Of a DNA stretch of 64,000 nucleotides, positions 42,292 to 49,679 are shown in pieces. A model generated the notes under the pieces. That model made no database searches. It saw nothing but the letters and a program-made list of their open reading frames with translations, and was not told where the DNA came from. The first letter of the stretch is position 1. Every line of letters starts with the position of its first letter. The position numbers and the translations under genes were made by a program. Where the stretch lies: the NCBI GenBank assembly GCA_016713245.1, contig JADJPM010000004.1, positions 2,666,001 through 2,730,000 on the forward strand, given 5' to 3'. Source of the DNA: Verrucomicrobiaceae bacterium (lineage in GTDB: Bacteria > Verrucomicrobiota > Verrucomicrobiia > Verrucomicrobiales > Verrucomicrobiaceae).

Positions 42292-43406
42292 TCGTAGGTC
42301 CCCAGCGCTGCAACATCAAACTTCGCTTTCCCACACTCCTCAGCGATCTCATTCAACGCTTCCACTTCAGCAGTGGTGAAGAGGAGGCCGCCGGCTTTGG
42401 CGGTGTGGGCGGCGTTTTGGGCCTCGGGCTGGCCGGGGAGCATGCAGGCTTCGTTTCCGTGGCCGAGGATGTCGTCGATCACGGCTTTGACGTTCTGCGC
42501 AAAGGTGCGGCCTTGAGCGAAGCGACCGCTGCTGATGGCATCGGGATGGATGACCTGGAAGTAGAAGCTGCTGGTGCGCTTCTCGCCATTCGGGAAGGGC
42601 TTCGATTTGACGTCGGGATGAGCGCCGCCGCCGCGGAGGGTCGGGAGCGAGCCGCCGATCATGCCGCCCATGATCTCGATGAGGAGCGAGAGGCCGTAGC
42701 CTTTGTGAGCACCGAAAGGAAGCAGCCACGCGGCCTCGTTGGCATCGGTGGTGGGTTTGCCATCCTTGTCCACGGCAGCGCCGGGAGGCAGCGGCTTGCC
42801 TTCACGCTTGAGCTGCTGCACGCGGCCCATGGCGACGGTGGACGTGGCCCAGTCGATCACGACGGGGAAACCGCAGGCGTCCTGCGTGGGGATGCCCCAG
42901 GAGTGCGGGTTGGTGCCGAGCACGGGGAATTTGCCACCGAAGGGAACGACCTCGCCGAGGGTGGAGGTGCAGTTCGTGTAGGCGATGTAGCCTTTCTTCG
43001 CGGCGTCCATGACGTAGCCGCCGCCCCAGAGGTAGTGGAAGGCGTTGTCCACGCTGACCTGGCCCACGCCGTATTTGTCGGCGAGCTCCATGCAGCGCTC
43101 CATGGCGCGGAAGGCGACGCTTTGACCGAGCTTCAGCTTGCCATCCCACACTTCGCTGGCGGCGAATTTCTTCTCGATGACCTCAATCTCGGCACCGGGA
43201 TTGCAGCCGCCGGTGGCGCTACCGAAGAGATGATCGAGGTGGAGGGCCTTGATGGCGTTGTGAGTGCGAATGCCATGCGCGGAGGCCATTTCGCAGAACC
43301 GCGCGGCGTCCTCGGCCTCGGCGGCGGTGTAACCGCGGTGGAGGTAGGCGGCGCGGACGAGGTCGTTGTGGGCGGCGGTCGGGACGATGTGGTAGGTGGT
43401 GGGCAT
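42285..43406 (-). CDS. Ldh family NAD(P)-dependent oxidoreductase (malate/L-lactate/ureidoglycolate type)
   Basis: A 373-residue member of the malate/L-lactate dehydrogenase-2 family (also ureidoglycolate and sulfolactate dehydrogenases). The N-terminal part has RAAYLHRGYTAAEAEDAARFCEMASAHGIRTHN, where His acts in catalysis. VDNAFHYLWGGGYVMDAAKKGYIAYTNCTS, GTNPHSWGIPTQDACGFPVVIDWATSTVAMGRV and PFGAHKGYGLSLLIEIMGG are family blocks. The coenzyme fold is not Rossmann-type in this family. It is co-transcribed with apbE. The substrate cannot be assigned from sequence. Confidence 0.87.
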   Translation of the reverse strand: MPTTYHIVPTAAHNDLVRAAYLHRGYTAAEAEDAARFCEMASAHGIRTHNAIKALHLDHLFGSATGGCNPGAEIEVIEKKFAASEVWDGKLKLGQSVAFRAMERCMELADKYGVGQVSVDNAFHYLWGGGYVMDAAKKGYIAYTNCTSTLGEVVPFGGKFPVLGTNPHSWGIPTQDACGFPVVIDWATSTVAMGRVQQLKREGKPLPPGAAVDKDGKPTTDANEAAWLLPFGAHKGYGLSLLIEIMGGMIGGSLPTLRGGGAHPDVKSKPFPNGEKRTSSFYFQVIHPDAISSGRFAQGRTFAQNVKAVIDDILGHGNEACMLPGQPEAQNAAHTAKAGGLLFTTAEVEALNEIAEECGKAKFDVAALGTYEC

Positions 43407-43455
43407 GGGGAAGTACTCGGTTCGCTGTTCGCGGTTCTCAGTTGGGGAGGCAGTT

Positions 43456-43485
43456 GGTTTAAAGTTTAAAGTTTCAAGTTCAAGG
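43456..43485 (-). repeat. GAAACTT-type short intergenic repeat
   Basis: Read on the minus strand it is CCTTGAACTTGAAACTTTAA and onward, ending TTTAAACC. It lies in the 128-base divergent spacer between the Ldh-family and nucleoside-transporter genes. Confidence 0.45.
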
Positions 43486-43534
43486 AGGAGTTGGAGGTTG
43501 CTGGAAGGGCGGCGGGTGGCTAGCCTCGCGGCCC

Positions 43535-44746
43535 ATGGAGCGATTTGTCTCGATCTTGGGTCTGGGAGCGTTTGTGGCGATGGCGTGGCTGCTATCGGAG
43601 AACCGTCGCCGCTTTCCCTGGCGCCTCGTGGCGAGCGGGGTGGCGCTGCAATTCGTCTTCGGCTGGCTCATGCTGCGCACGCAGGGCGGTGAGCGGTTCT
43701 TTGCGTGGCTCGATAAAGCCTTCCGCAAGCTGCTGAGCTTTGCCGATGAGGGCATGGTGTTTGTCTTTGGCAAAACAGACGCCCCGGTGGTGGCGCTGAT
43801 CATCACGGGCAGCATCATCCTCGTCTCCGCGCTGTCTTCGCTGCTGTATCACTTTGGCATGCTGCAATGGATCGTGAAGGGCGCGGCGTGGATCATGCGC
43901 CGCGTGATGCACACCAGCGGCAGCGAGACGCTGGCCGCCGCCGCGAACATCTTCATGGGCCAGACGGAGGCCCCACTCGTGATCAAGCCCTACCTCGCCA
44001 AGATGACACGCAGCGAGCTGATGTGCCTGATGGTCGGCGGCATGGCCACCATCGCTGGCGGCGTGCTGGCGGCCTATGTTTCCTTTGGCGTGTCCGCCGG
44101 GCATCTTTTGACCGCCAGTGTGATGAGTGCTCCGGCGGCGATGATGATGGCGAAGATCCTCCTGCCCGAGACGGAGACCAGCGAGACGGCCCACGGCGCC
44201 CACAAACCCATCGAACGCGAGACCGTGAATGCCATCGACGCGCTTTGTCACGGTGCCAGCGATGGCATGAAGCTCGCCATCAACGTGCTCGCCATGCTCG
44301 TGGCCTTTGTCGCCGTGGTGGCGCTGGCGAATTACCTGCTCTCGCTCGGCCTGCGACTGTGCGGTCAAAGCGTGGCACAGCCGTTGAATGTGCTGCTGGG
44401 CTGGCTGAATGCGCCCTGCGCCTGGCTGATGGGCATCCCGTGGGAGGAATCGGGCCAAGCGGGAGCGCTTCTCGGTGAGCGGGTCGTTTTGAATGAATTC
44501 ATCGCCTACATGCATCTCGCCGAGCAGAGCAAGGCCGCCACCCTCACGCCACGCACCGCGGAGATCCTGACCTATGCGCTCTGCGGCTTCGCGAACTTCG
44601 CCAGCATCGCCATCCAGATCGGCGGCATCGGTGCCCTCGTGCCGGAACGCCGGGCGGACCTCGCGAAGCTCGGCTTCAAAGCCATGCTCGGCGGTCTGCT
44701 GGCCTGCTACTGCACGGCCTGCGTGGCAGGAATGCTCATGCGGTGA
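43535..44746 (+). CDS. Concentrative nucleoside transporter (NupC/CNT family)
   Basis: A 403-residue inner-membrane protein that imports nucleosides with H+ or Na+. The N-terminal helices (residues about 3-20 and 25-45) precede the CNT core. The hallmark is FMGQTEAPLVIKPYLAKMTRSELMCLMVGGMATIAGGVLAAYVSFG near residues 145-190. Later blocks include GALLGERVVLNEFIAYMHL and ALCGFANFASIAIQIGGIGALVPERRADLAKLGFKAM. All match the family in order. It is monocistronic. Confidence 0.93.
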   Translation: MERFVSILGLGAFVAMAWLLSENRRRFPWRLVASGVALQFVFGWLMLRTQGGERFFAWLDKAFRKLLSFADEGMVFVFGKTDAPVVALIITGSIILVSALSSLLYHFGMLQWIVKGAAWIMRRVMHTSGSETLAAAANIFMGQTEAPLVIKPYLAKMTRSELMCLMVGGMATIAGGVLAAYVSFGVSAGHLLTASVMSAPAAMMMAKILLPETETSETAHGAHKPIERETVNAIDALCHGASDGMKLAINVLAMLVAFVAVVALANYLLSLGLRLCGQSVAQPLNVLLGWLNAPCAWLMGIPWEESGQAGALLGERVVLNEFIAYMHLAEQSKAATLTPRTAEILTYALCGFANFASIAIQIGGIGALVPERRADLAKLGFKAMLGGLLACYCTACVAGMLMR

Positions 44747-44816
44747 GGCTTGGGTCGCCAAGGAATGAGCGGGAATAGCCAGCGACATCTTCCAGCAGCG
44801 CCTCCACGCTGCCTGC

Positions 44817-45746
44817 ATGCCCGCCCAGTTCAAAGACTACTACGCCACCCTCGGCGTCTCGCGTGATGCCAGCGCCGATGACATTAAAAAGGCCTTCCGC
44901 AAGCTCGCTCGGCAGTATCACCCGGACACCGCGAAGGACAAGAAGACCGCCGAGGAGAAATTCAAAGAGATCAACGAGGCCAACGAAGTCCTCAGCGATC
45001 CCGAGAAGCGAAAGAAGTATGACACGCTTGGGGCGAACTGGCAGCAGCCCGAGGCCTCCGCCGCTCACGAGCAGGATGTTCACTTTGGTGGCACGGGCTT
45101 CAGCGACTTCTTTGAGCAGTATTTCAGCGGGGGCAGCCGCTACGGCTTCCAGGACGACTACATGCCCAAATCCACCTCCAAAGGCCGCGCCAGCCGCGGA
45201 CACGACATCGAGGGCGATATCCTCGTCACGCTGGAGGAGGCCATGAATGGCACCCAGCGGCCCATTTCCATGCAAACGGTCAACCGGCAGACCGGCGCGG
45301 TGCAAACCCATGAGTTTCAGGTGCGCATCCCGCCCGGTGCCACGGATGGACGCCGCATCCGCGTGCCCGGTCAGGGCGAGCCAGGCCGCAACGGCGGTGA
45401 AGCCGGTGATTTGTATCTTCGCGTGCGCCACGCTGCCCATCCCGAGTTCACCACGCGTGAGGCCGATCTGCACCACGAGCTCGACGTAGCCCCATGGGAG
45501 GCTGTCCTGGGGGCGGAGGTCATCGTGCCCACGCTCGATGGCAGCATCAAACTCCGCATTCCCGCTGGAACCGAAAACCACCAGCAACTCCGCGTTCGCG
45601 GTCGTGGCCTGCCGAAAGGCAAAAGCGGCGAGCGGGGCGATTTCTTTGTCACGATCCAGATCGTGCTCCCGAAGACGCTCACGGATGCGGAACGCGAGCT
45701 TTGGGAAAAACTCCGCGCCACCTCCACCTTCACCCCTCGCGCCTGA
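44817..45746 (+). CDS. cbpA: DnaJ-class chaperone of CbpA type
   Basis: A 309-residue co-chaperone. The J domain is at about 6-72 with HPD at 35-37 (QYHPDTAKD). A Gly/Phe-type linker (TGFSDFFEQYFSGGSRYGF) follows, and then two beta-sandwich peptide-binding domains from about 115 to 295 (VTLEEAMNGTQRPI, RIPPGATDGRRIRVPGQGEPG, LDVAPWEAVLGAEVIVPTLDG). There is no Cys-rich zinc domain, so it is CbpA rather than DnaJ. It stimulates DnaK ATPase. It is followed 3 bases later by a CbpM-like gene, as in E. coli. Confidence 0.93.
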   Translation: MPAQFKDYYATLGVSRDASADDIKKAFRKLARQYHPDTAKDKKTAEEKFKEINEANEVLSDPEKRKKYDTLGANWQQPEASAAHEQDVHFGGTGFSDFFEQYFSGGSRYGFQDDYMPKSTSKGRASRGHDIEGDILVTLEEAMNGTQRPISMQTVNRQTGAVQTHEFQVRIPPGATDGRRIRVPGQGEPGRNGGEAGDLYLRVRHAAHPEFTTREADLHHELDVAPWEAVLGAEVIVPTLDGSIKLRIPAGTENHQQLRVRGRGLPKGKSGERGDFFVTIQIVLPKTLTDAERELWEKLRATSTFTPRA

Positions 45747-45749
45747 GCC

Positions 45750-46001
45750 ATGAACGAAACCTACACCTTGGAAGTGCTCGCGGAGATCACCGGCATCGAG
45801 ACGACCACGCTCATCCAGTATCAGGAGCATGGCATCATCCGCCCGGCGTTTGATGATGAAACCGTCCGCCGACTCCGCCGCGCCGAGCACCTGCGTGAAA
45901 GCTGCGAGATGAATCTCGACGGCCTCAAACTCCTCACCCACCTCATGGAAGAGGTGGAACAACTCCGCGAAGAACTGCGACGGCATCAACGGCCACAGTG
46001 A
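45750..46001 (+). CDS. cbpM: CbpM-like chaperone modulator (MerR-type HTH fold)
   Basis: An 83-residue protein. The N-terminal half (TLEVLAEITGIETTTLIQYQEHGIIRPAF) has the MerR-like helix-turn-helix shape used by CbpM to bind the CbpA J domain. The C-terminal half (LKLLTHLMEEVEQLREELRR) is an amphipathic helix or short coiled coil. Its position 3 bases after cbpA supports the assignment. It is slightly shorter than E. coli CbpM (101 residues). Confidence 0.82.
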   Translation: MNETYTLEVLAEITGIETTTLIQYQEHGIIRPAFDDETVRRLRRAEHLRESCEMNLDGLKLLTHLMEEVEQLREELRRHQRPQ

Positions 46002-46122
46002 TCCTCGGCGTCGTCCTCCTACTCGTCCTCCTACTCGTCCTCCTACTCGTCCTCGATCCGGCGGTGTTGATTTCACCACAGACCTGCCCGCAGTGCTACG
46101 CGCAGCGTTGCAGGCGGGGATC

Positions 46123-46219
46123 GCAAGGACCGCAAAGAGGGAGACTTTGAGGCTGCGGGAGCGGGAGCGCCGAGAGACTCGGAGGGCGGGATTGCATTCC
46201 CGCCGAATGTTCGTCGTTC
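46123..46219 (+). repeat. 97-base direct repeat, copy 1
   Basis: By direct reading this is identical to 46332-46428, 209 bases downstream. It includes the hairpin GGCGGGA-TTGCAT-TCCCGCC. Confidence 0.85.
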
Positions 46220-46331
46220 GTCGTTCGTCGTTCGTCGTTCGTCGTTCAGGGTTCGCTTCGCGGCTTCGCAGTAGCCCGCGTCTGGCCCAAGCAGGACCAC
46301 CGCGAGAGGAAGGATAGCCGCAAGAGACCAA

Positions 46332-46428
46332 GCAAGGACCGCAAAGAGGGAGACTTTGAGGCTGCGGGAGCGGGAGCGCCGAGAGACTCGGAGGGCGGGA
46401 TTGCATTCCCGCCGAATGTTCGTCGTTC
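46332..46428 (+). repeat. 97-base direct repeat, copy 2
   Basis: An exact copy of 46123-46219. Sequence diverges immediately after the shared TCGTCGTTC on the right, and on the left after GCAAGGAC. Confidence 0.85.
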
Positions 46429-46703
46429 TTGGTTCCTCGTTCGTAGTTCGGGCTTTAGCCCGTTCTGGAAGGCGAAAAACGCCGAGGGTCTTGGAGGCGT
46501 TTTGGACAACCAGAATGGTTGGGGCGTTAGCCCCGACATCGCGGGGAGCGATGGAGTCAAATGGCATTCCCGCCGAATGTCCGCCTCGGAGAGGCGGTGT
46601 ACGGATCGTCGAACGGTCGATTGCCGATCGTCGATACGCAGCGCCGAAAGAAAGTGGAACAGGATTGTATCCTGTTCATTTCAAAAGCACCGCGCCCCGC
46701 ACC

Positions 46704-47483
46704 TCAATGATACTCCGAAAGCGCCTTCGGCATGAAGGCGCGGAGATTGGCGATGCGAGTGGAATCGAGCGGGTGCGTGCGGAGGAAGGCGGGGGCGCTG
46801 CTGCTGCCTTTTTGACGGGAGAAGTTCTCCCACAGTGTCACGCTTTCCTCGGGATTGTAACCGGCACGGGCCATGTAAAGAGCGCCGAGCTTATCCGCCT
46901 CCAGTTCCTGACCGCGACTGAACTTCAGCATGCCCAGGCCGAGCGCGGCGCTCGCTGCTGTGCTGGTGGCCACGCGGGTTCCCGTGCTCTGGCGGGTGCC
47001 GAGTGCCACATCCAGCACCGCAATGCCTACCGAACCCAGCACCGCCGTGCTCATCCGCTCGCCACTGTGTCCGGCGACCACATGCGCCAGCTCATGACCG
47101 ATCACCGCGGCGAGTTGCGCGTCGTTGTGCGCCACTTTGAAGATGCCCGTATTCACGCCCACCTTGCCGCCGGGCAGGGCGAAGGCATTCGGCGTGCTGT
47201 CCTCAAAAAGAACGAACTCCCAATTCGCCCCCGGCATCGGCACGATGCGCTTCAAGCGGGCCGCCACGCGATTCACGGCCGCGGTTTGCGAGCCATTGCC
47301 GGAGCGGCGCTTCTGCGACTTCATCTTTTCAAACTCCGTCAGCCCCATCTGGCTGAGGTGCGTGTTCGGGATGATGTTGAACGACTTCCTCCCGATGTCC
47401 GGCACCGTGGTGCAGGCAATCAGGATCATCGAAAGCGCAAGGACAAGCGGCAGCAGCAGGGTGGCGAAAGGAGATCGGCTCAT
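46704..47483 (-). CDS. M48 family zinc metalloprotease, lipoprotein
   Basis: A 259-residue protein of the M48B/YggG (LoiP) type that degrades or quality-controls envelope proteins. I chose the ATG at 47483, which gives a lipoprotein signal with lipobox LIAC (Cys24); upstream residues are repeat-derived. The zinc motif HELAH is at 130-134 (AAVIGHELAHVVAGHSGER). A second zinc ligand Glu lies in QELEADKLGALYMARAGYNP. FALPGGKVGVNTG is a further family motif. It ends just before a palindromic element and lies inside the repeat island. Confidence 0.92.
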   Translation of the reverse strand: MSRSPFATLLLPLVLALSMILIACTTVPDIGRKSFNIIPNTHLSQMGLTEFEKMKSQKRRSGNGSQTAAVNRVAARLKRIVPMPGANWEFVLFEDSTPNAFALPGGKVGVNTGIFKVAHNDAQLAAVIGHELAHVVAGHSGERMSTAVLGSVGIAVLDVALGTRQSTGTRVATSTAASAALGLGMLKFSRGQELEADKLGALYMARAGYNPEESVTLWENFSRQKGSSSAPAFLRTHPLDSTRIANLRAFMPKALSEYH

Positions 47484-47580
47484 GCTCGCAGAGTGAATTC
47501 CCCCTCGCCGGCAGACAACCGGAAATTGCATCCAAGTCTTGGCCAGAGGTTCTTGGTTCTTGGTTCTTGGTTCGTAGTTC

Positions 47581-47652
47581 CCCGCCTGCAACGCTGAGCC
47601 TGCCCGCATCGCTACGCGAAGCGTTGCAGGCGGGCGAAGCACTGCGGGCAGG
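47581..47652 (+). repeat. 72-base repeat with inverted arms, copy 1
   Basis: It carries the inverted arms CCCGCCTGCAACGC (47581-47594) and GCGTTGCAGGCGGG around CTGCCCGCATCGC. It differs from the copy at 47906-47977 by one base (c/a). Partial copies of the right arm with CTGCCCGCAGTGCT are at 46082-46118 and 49520-49560. Confidence 0.82.
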
Positions 47653-47730
47653 GGGCTTAAGCCCGCTCTGGGTTGGCCTACGGAACACCCGGAAGACGCA
47701 GAAGTAGACAGAGGTCAGAGGTCAGACGTG

Positions 47731-47776
47731 ATGCGGGCACTCTTGCCCGCACGGAGGGCAGGATTTCATTCCTGCC
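47731..47776. repeat. Double-hairpin element in repeat island
   Basis: The left stem GCGGGCA/TGCCCGC (loop CTCT) is a covarying version of the PVC-dehydrogenase insert GCGGACA/TGTCCGC. The right stem GGCAGGA/TCCTGCC is a covarying version of GGCGGGA/TCCCGCC at 46185-46204. The 21 bases at 47728-47748 recur exactly at 51006-51026. Confidence 0.8.
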
Positions 47777-47905
47777 GACGTTCTTCGGTGGTCCACGGAA
47801 GACGCGGAAAGGCGCGACGAGCGGAGATCTCAGGATGAAGTCGTCCGCGACTCCGCTCGCGGCTCAACCGCTCTCCCAGTCTCACAGCGAAGCTGCTCTC
47901 CAAGT

Positions 47906-47977
47906 CCCCGCCTGCAACGCTGAGCCTGCCCGCATCGCTAAGCGAAGCGTTGCAGGCGGGCGAAGCACTGCGGGCAG
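47906..47977 (+). repeat. 72-base repeat with inverted arms, copy 2
   Basis: A near-identical copy of 47581-47652, with one substitution in the centre. The duplication is 325 bases apart in direct orientation. Confidence 0.82.
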
Positions 47978-48005
47978 GTCCCCGTCTTCCCCTTCCCCGT
48001 CGCCC

Positions 48006-48845
48006 CTACGGTTGAAAACCCAGGGCCAGTTTGACCGCGGAGTATTCGGGATGATAGCCCCCGGCCTTGGTGCGCACAATCAACGGGGGTTCCTCCCAGG
48101 TCTGGCCCCGAAACCACGCCGGCAAGTCGTCCGCCCGCATCATGGCAAAAACCGCAATCAAGGGTTCATCGCCCTCTCGGAAAATGACCGGACGCTGGCG
48201 CACGATGACCAGTCCCGCTTCACGCGCTCCTTGCTGCACCCGCTCCAGTTGATGCGGCGCATGAGGGAACACACAGGCAAACAATCCTCCCGTGGCCAGA
48301 TGTTTCGCCGCCGTTCGACAGTAATCCACCACGCTCCCCCGCACCTCAAACCGGCAGGCCCGTTTCTGCGGATGTTCACTCACGATGCCATCCGTCTCCG
48401 GCCAATACGGCGGGCTCCCCGTCACGAGGTCGAACCTCTCCTCCTCCCGGATCACCCCCGGCTCACGAAAGTCCCCCTGGCGGATCTCATACCGATCCGC
48501 CAAGCCATTGGCCAACGCCGAGCGACGGGCCAGGGCCACGCTCTCCGCCTGGGCCTCCACGGTCACAAACCGGGCACCCGGACAACGCCACGCACAGATC
48601 ATGCCCACCGTCCCAATGCCACTCCCCAGATCCAAGCCCGTTTTCACCGTCGGAGCCCATGACGTCCCATACCACGCCGTCAGCGCATCATCCGTGGAAA
48701 AGCGATGGCCGTTCTCCAACTGTAAGACCCAAAAATGGCCGCAAAGAGCCGCGCACGATTCCCCCTCGCCTGCCACCGGCACCGCCGGTGGCATCGGGCC
48801 CGGCTTTGCCCATCCTTTGAAAACGGTTTGAACCTGATTCGTCAT
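48006..48845 (-). CDS. TrmN6-like (YfiC family) SAM-dependent methyltransferase
   Basis: A 279-residue class I methyltransferase. The SAM motif is LDLGSGIGTVGMICA at about 71-85, and the substrate motif is GSPPYWPET near residue 150, an (N/D/S)PPY motif used by N6-adenine or similar enzymes. The N-terminal HFWVLQLENGHRFSTDDALTAWYG resembles the tRNA1(Val) A37 N6-methyltransferase family. FRFEVRG and FACVFPHAPHQLERVQQ support the fold. The target RNA or protein is not certain. The start is bordered on the right by the tandem-repeat region. Confidence 0.8.
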   Translation of the reverse strand: MTNQVQTVFKGWAKPGPMPPAVPVAGEGESCAALCGHFWVLQLENGHRFSTDDALTAWYGTSWAPTVKTGLDLGSGIGTVGMICAWRCPGARFVTVEAQAESVALARRSALANGLADRYEIRQGDFREPGVIREEERFDLVTGSPPYWPETDGIVSEHPQKRACRFEVRGSVVDYCRTAAKHLATGGLFACVFPHAPHQLERVQQGAREAGLVIVRQRPVIFREGDEPLIAVFAMMRADDLPAWFRGQTWEEPPLIVRTKAGGYHPEYSAVKLALGFQP

Positions 48846-48921
48846 GTTTCATGAGGTGGACCACCCTTGCCGGAACGGCAACTGGGAAGACGTTGAGAAG
48901 AGGAGGCTTGGAGTGGTGAGA

Positions 48922-49020
48922 AGTCAGAGGTCAGTAGTCAGAGGTCAGTAGTCAGAGGTCAGAGGTCAGAGGTCAGAGGTCAGAGGTCAGAGGTCAGAGG
49001 TCAGAGGTCAGAGGTCAGAC
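48922..49020 (+). repeat. Heptamer tandem array AGAGGTC
   Basis: About 13 units, the last nine being perfect AGAGGTC; the first ones alternate with AGTAGTC. Shorter runs of the same heptamer are at 47708-47725. Confidence 0.9.
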
Positions 49021-49085
49021 GGGAGCGCGGACATTCGCTTCGCGGCTTCGCAGCATGTCCGCAGTTCTTGGTTCTTCGTTCATCT

Positions 49086-49165
49086 GCCTCCTCCTCCTCC
49101 TCCTCCTCCTCCTCCGCCTCCGCCTCCGCCTCCGCCTCCGCCTCCTCCGCCTCCGCCTCCGCCTC
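49086..49165 (+). repeat. CTC / CGCCTC microsatellite
   Basis: Nine or so CTC triplets (49088-49115) run into a CGCCTC hexamer array to 49165. It creates spurious Leu/Arg or Glu/Ala open frames. Confidence 0.9.
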
Positions 49166-49679
49166 GAAGTCAGATGTCAGCGATCGATTCGTCCTCGTCC
49201 TCCTACTCGAACTCGTCCTCGATACTTCCACCTTCGTTTCACCACAGAGGTCACGGAGGAGCACAGAGACCAAGGCAGCAATCGCCGCCAAGGATCACAA
49301 GGAACGCAGAATGGGAAGGCGTTAGACGGGAGCGCGGACGCCCTCGTCCGCTGTTCTTGGTTCTTCGTTCTTGGTTTCATCTGCCTCCAACTCGTTGATT
49401 CGCTTCGCTCACCCTTCGGGCAGCCTTTGGCTGTCTGTCTCCCTTCGGTCGGCTCTCCGCCTCGAAGTCAGGATGAAGTCGTCCGCGATTCCGCTCGCGG
49501 TTCAAGACAAGGCCCACCGCAGACCTGCCCGCAGTGCTTCGCTCAGCGTTGCAGGCGGGGAACCAAGAACACGGCGGGAATGCCATGCCGCCCTCCTGGG
49601 AAGTGCCGGGCATTCGCGAGGCGAACGAGGGTTGTTTCAGCGGCCAAGGTGGGGCAGGCTGGGAGGGATCCCCTGCCCC

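Larger units (their letters stand above)
46002..46703. repeat. Intergenic repeat island, left part
   Basis: This 702-base stretch between cbpM and the M48 protease holds no credible gene. It has a 12-base tandem array CTCGTCCTCCTA (46011-46056), half of a CGTTGCAGGCGGG repeat (46105-46118), a 7-base array TTCGTCG (46210-46247), a 97-base perfect direct duplication (46123-46219 and 46332-46428), and many hairpins. Clear hairpins are GGCGGGA-TTGCAT-TCCCGCC (46185-46204 and 46394-46413), CGGGCT-TT-AGCCCG (46449-46462), CAACCA-GAA-TGGTTG (46507-46521), GGGGC-GTTA-GCCCC (46521-46534) and GAACAGGAT-TGT-ATCCTGTTC (46657-46677). Confidence 0.8.
47484..48005. repeat. Intergenic repeat island, middle part
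   Basis: This 522-base stretch has no credible gene. It carries TTCTTGG repeats (about 47550-47571), two near-identical 72-base copies (47581-47652 and 47906-47977), a GGGCTTAAGCCC palindrome (47653-47664), a GAGGTCA run (47708-47725), and a double hairpin at 47731-47776. The double hairpin is GCGGGCA-CTCT-TGCCCGC (47733-47750) followed by GGCAGGA-TTTCAT-TCCTGCC (47757-47776). Confidence 0.8.
48846..49679. repeat. Intergenic repeat island, right part
   Basis: This 834-base stretch is a divergent spacer without a credible gene. It contains the AGAGGTC heptamer array (48922-49020), a GCGGACAT/ATGTCCGC inverted repeat (49027-49062), a CTC/CGCCTC microsatellite (49086-49165), CACAGAGGTCACGGAGGAGC-type sequence near 49243, a GCGGACG-CCCT-CGTCCGC hairpin (49334-49351), and a partial copy of the CGTTGCAGGCGGG module (49520-49560). 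The promoter of the CNNM/CBS gene must lie near its right end. Confidence 0.78.

Noticed and set aside
46356..47597. 413-residue plus-strand frame across the repeat island and M48 gene
   Set aside because: The first part is encoded by repeats and the rest is antisense to the M48 protease, whose HELAH motif is on the minus strand.
48922..49020. Tandem array considered as a CRISPR
   Set aside because: The units are 7 bases with no spacers, and no cas gene is present. It is a satellite.
49001..49291. Glu/Ala repeat frame (minus) and Leu/Arg repeat frame (plus) around 49.1 kb
   Set aside because: Both are created by the CTC/CGCCTC microsatellite and have no start context or homology.
49371..49679. 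N-terminal extension of the CNNM protein to 49371
   Set aside because: The added residues are encoded by repeat modules and lack membrane helices. The ATG at 49680 gives the normal CNNM start.
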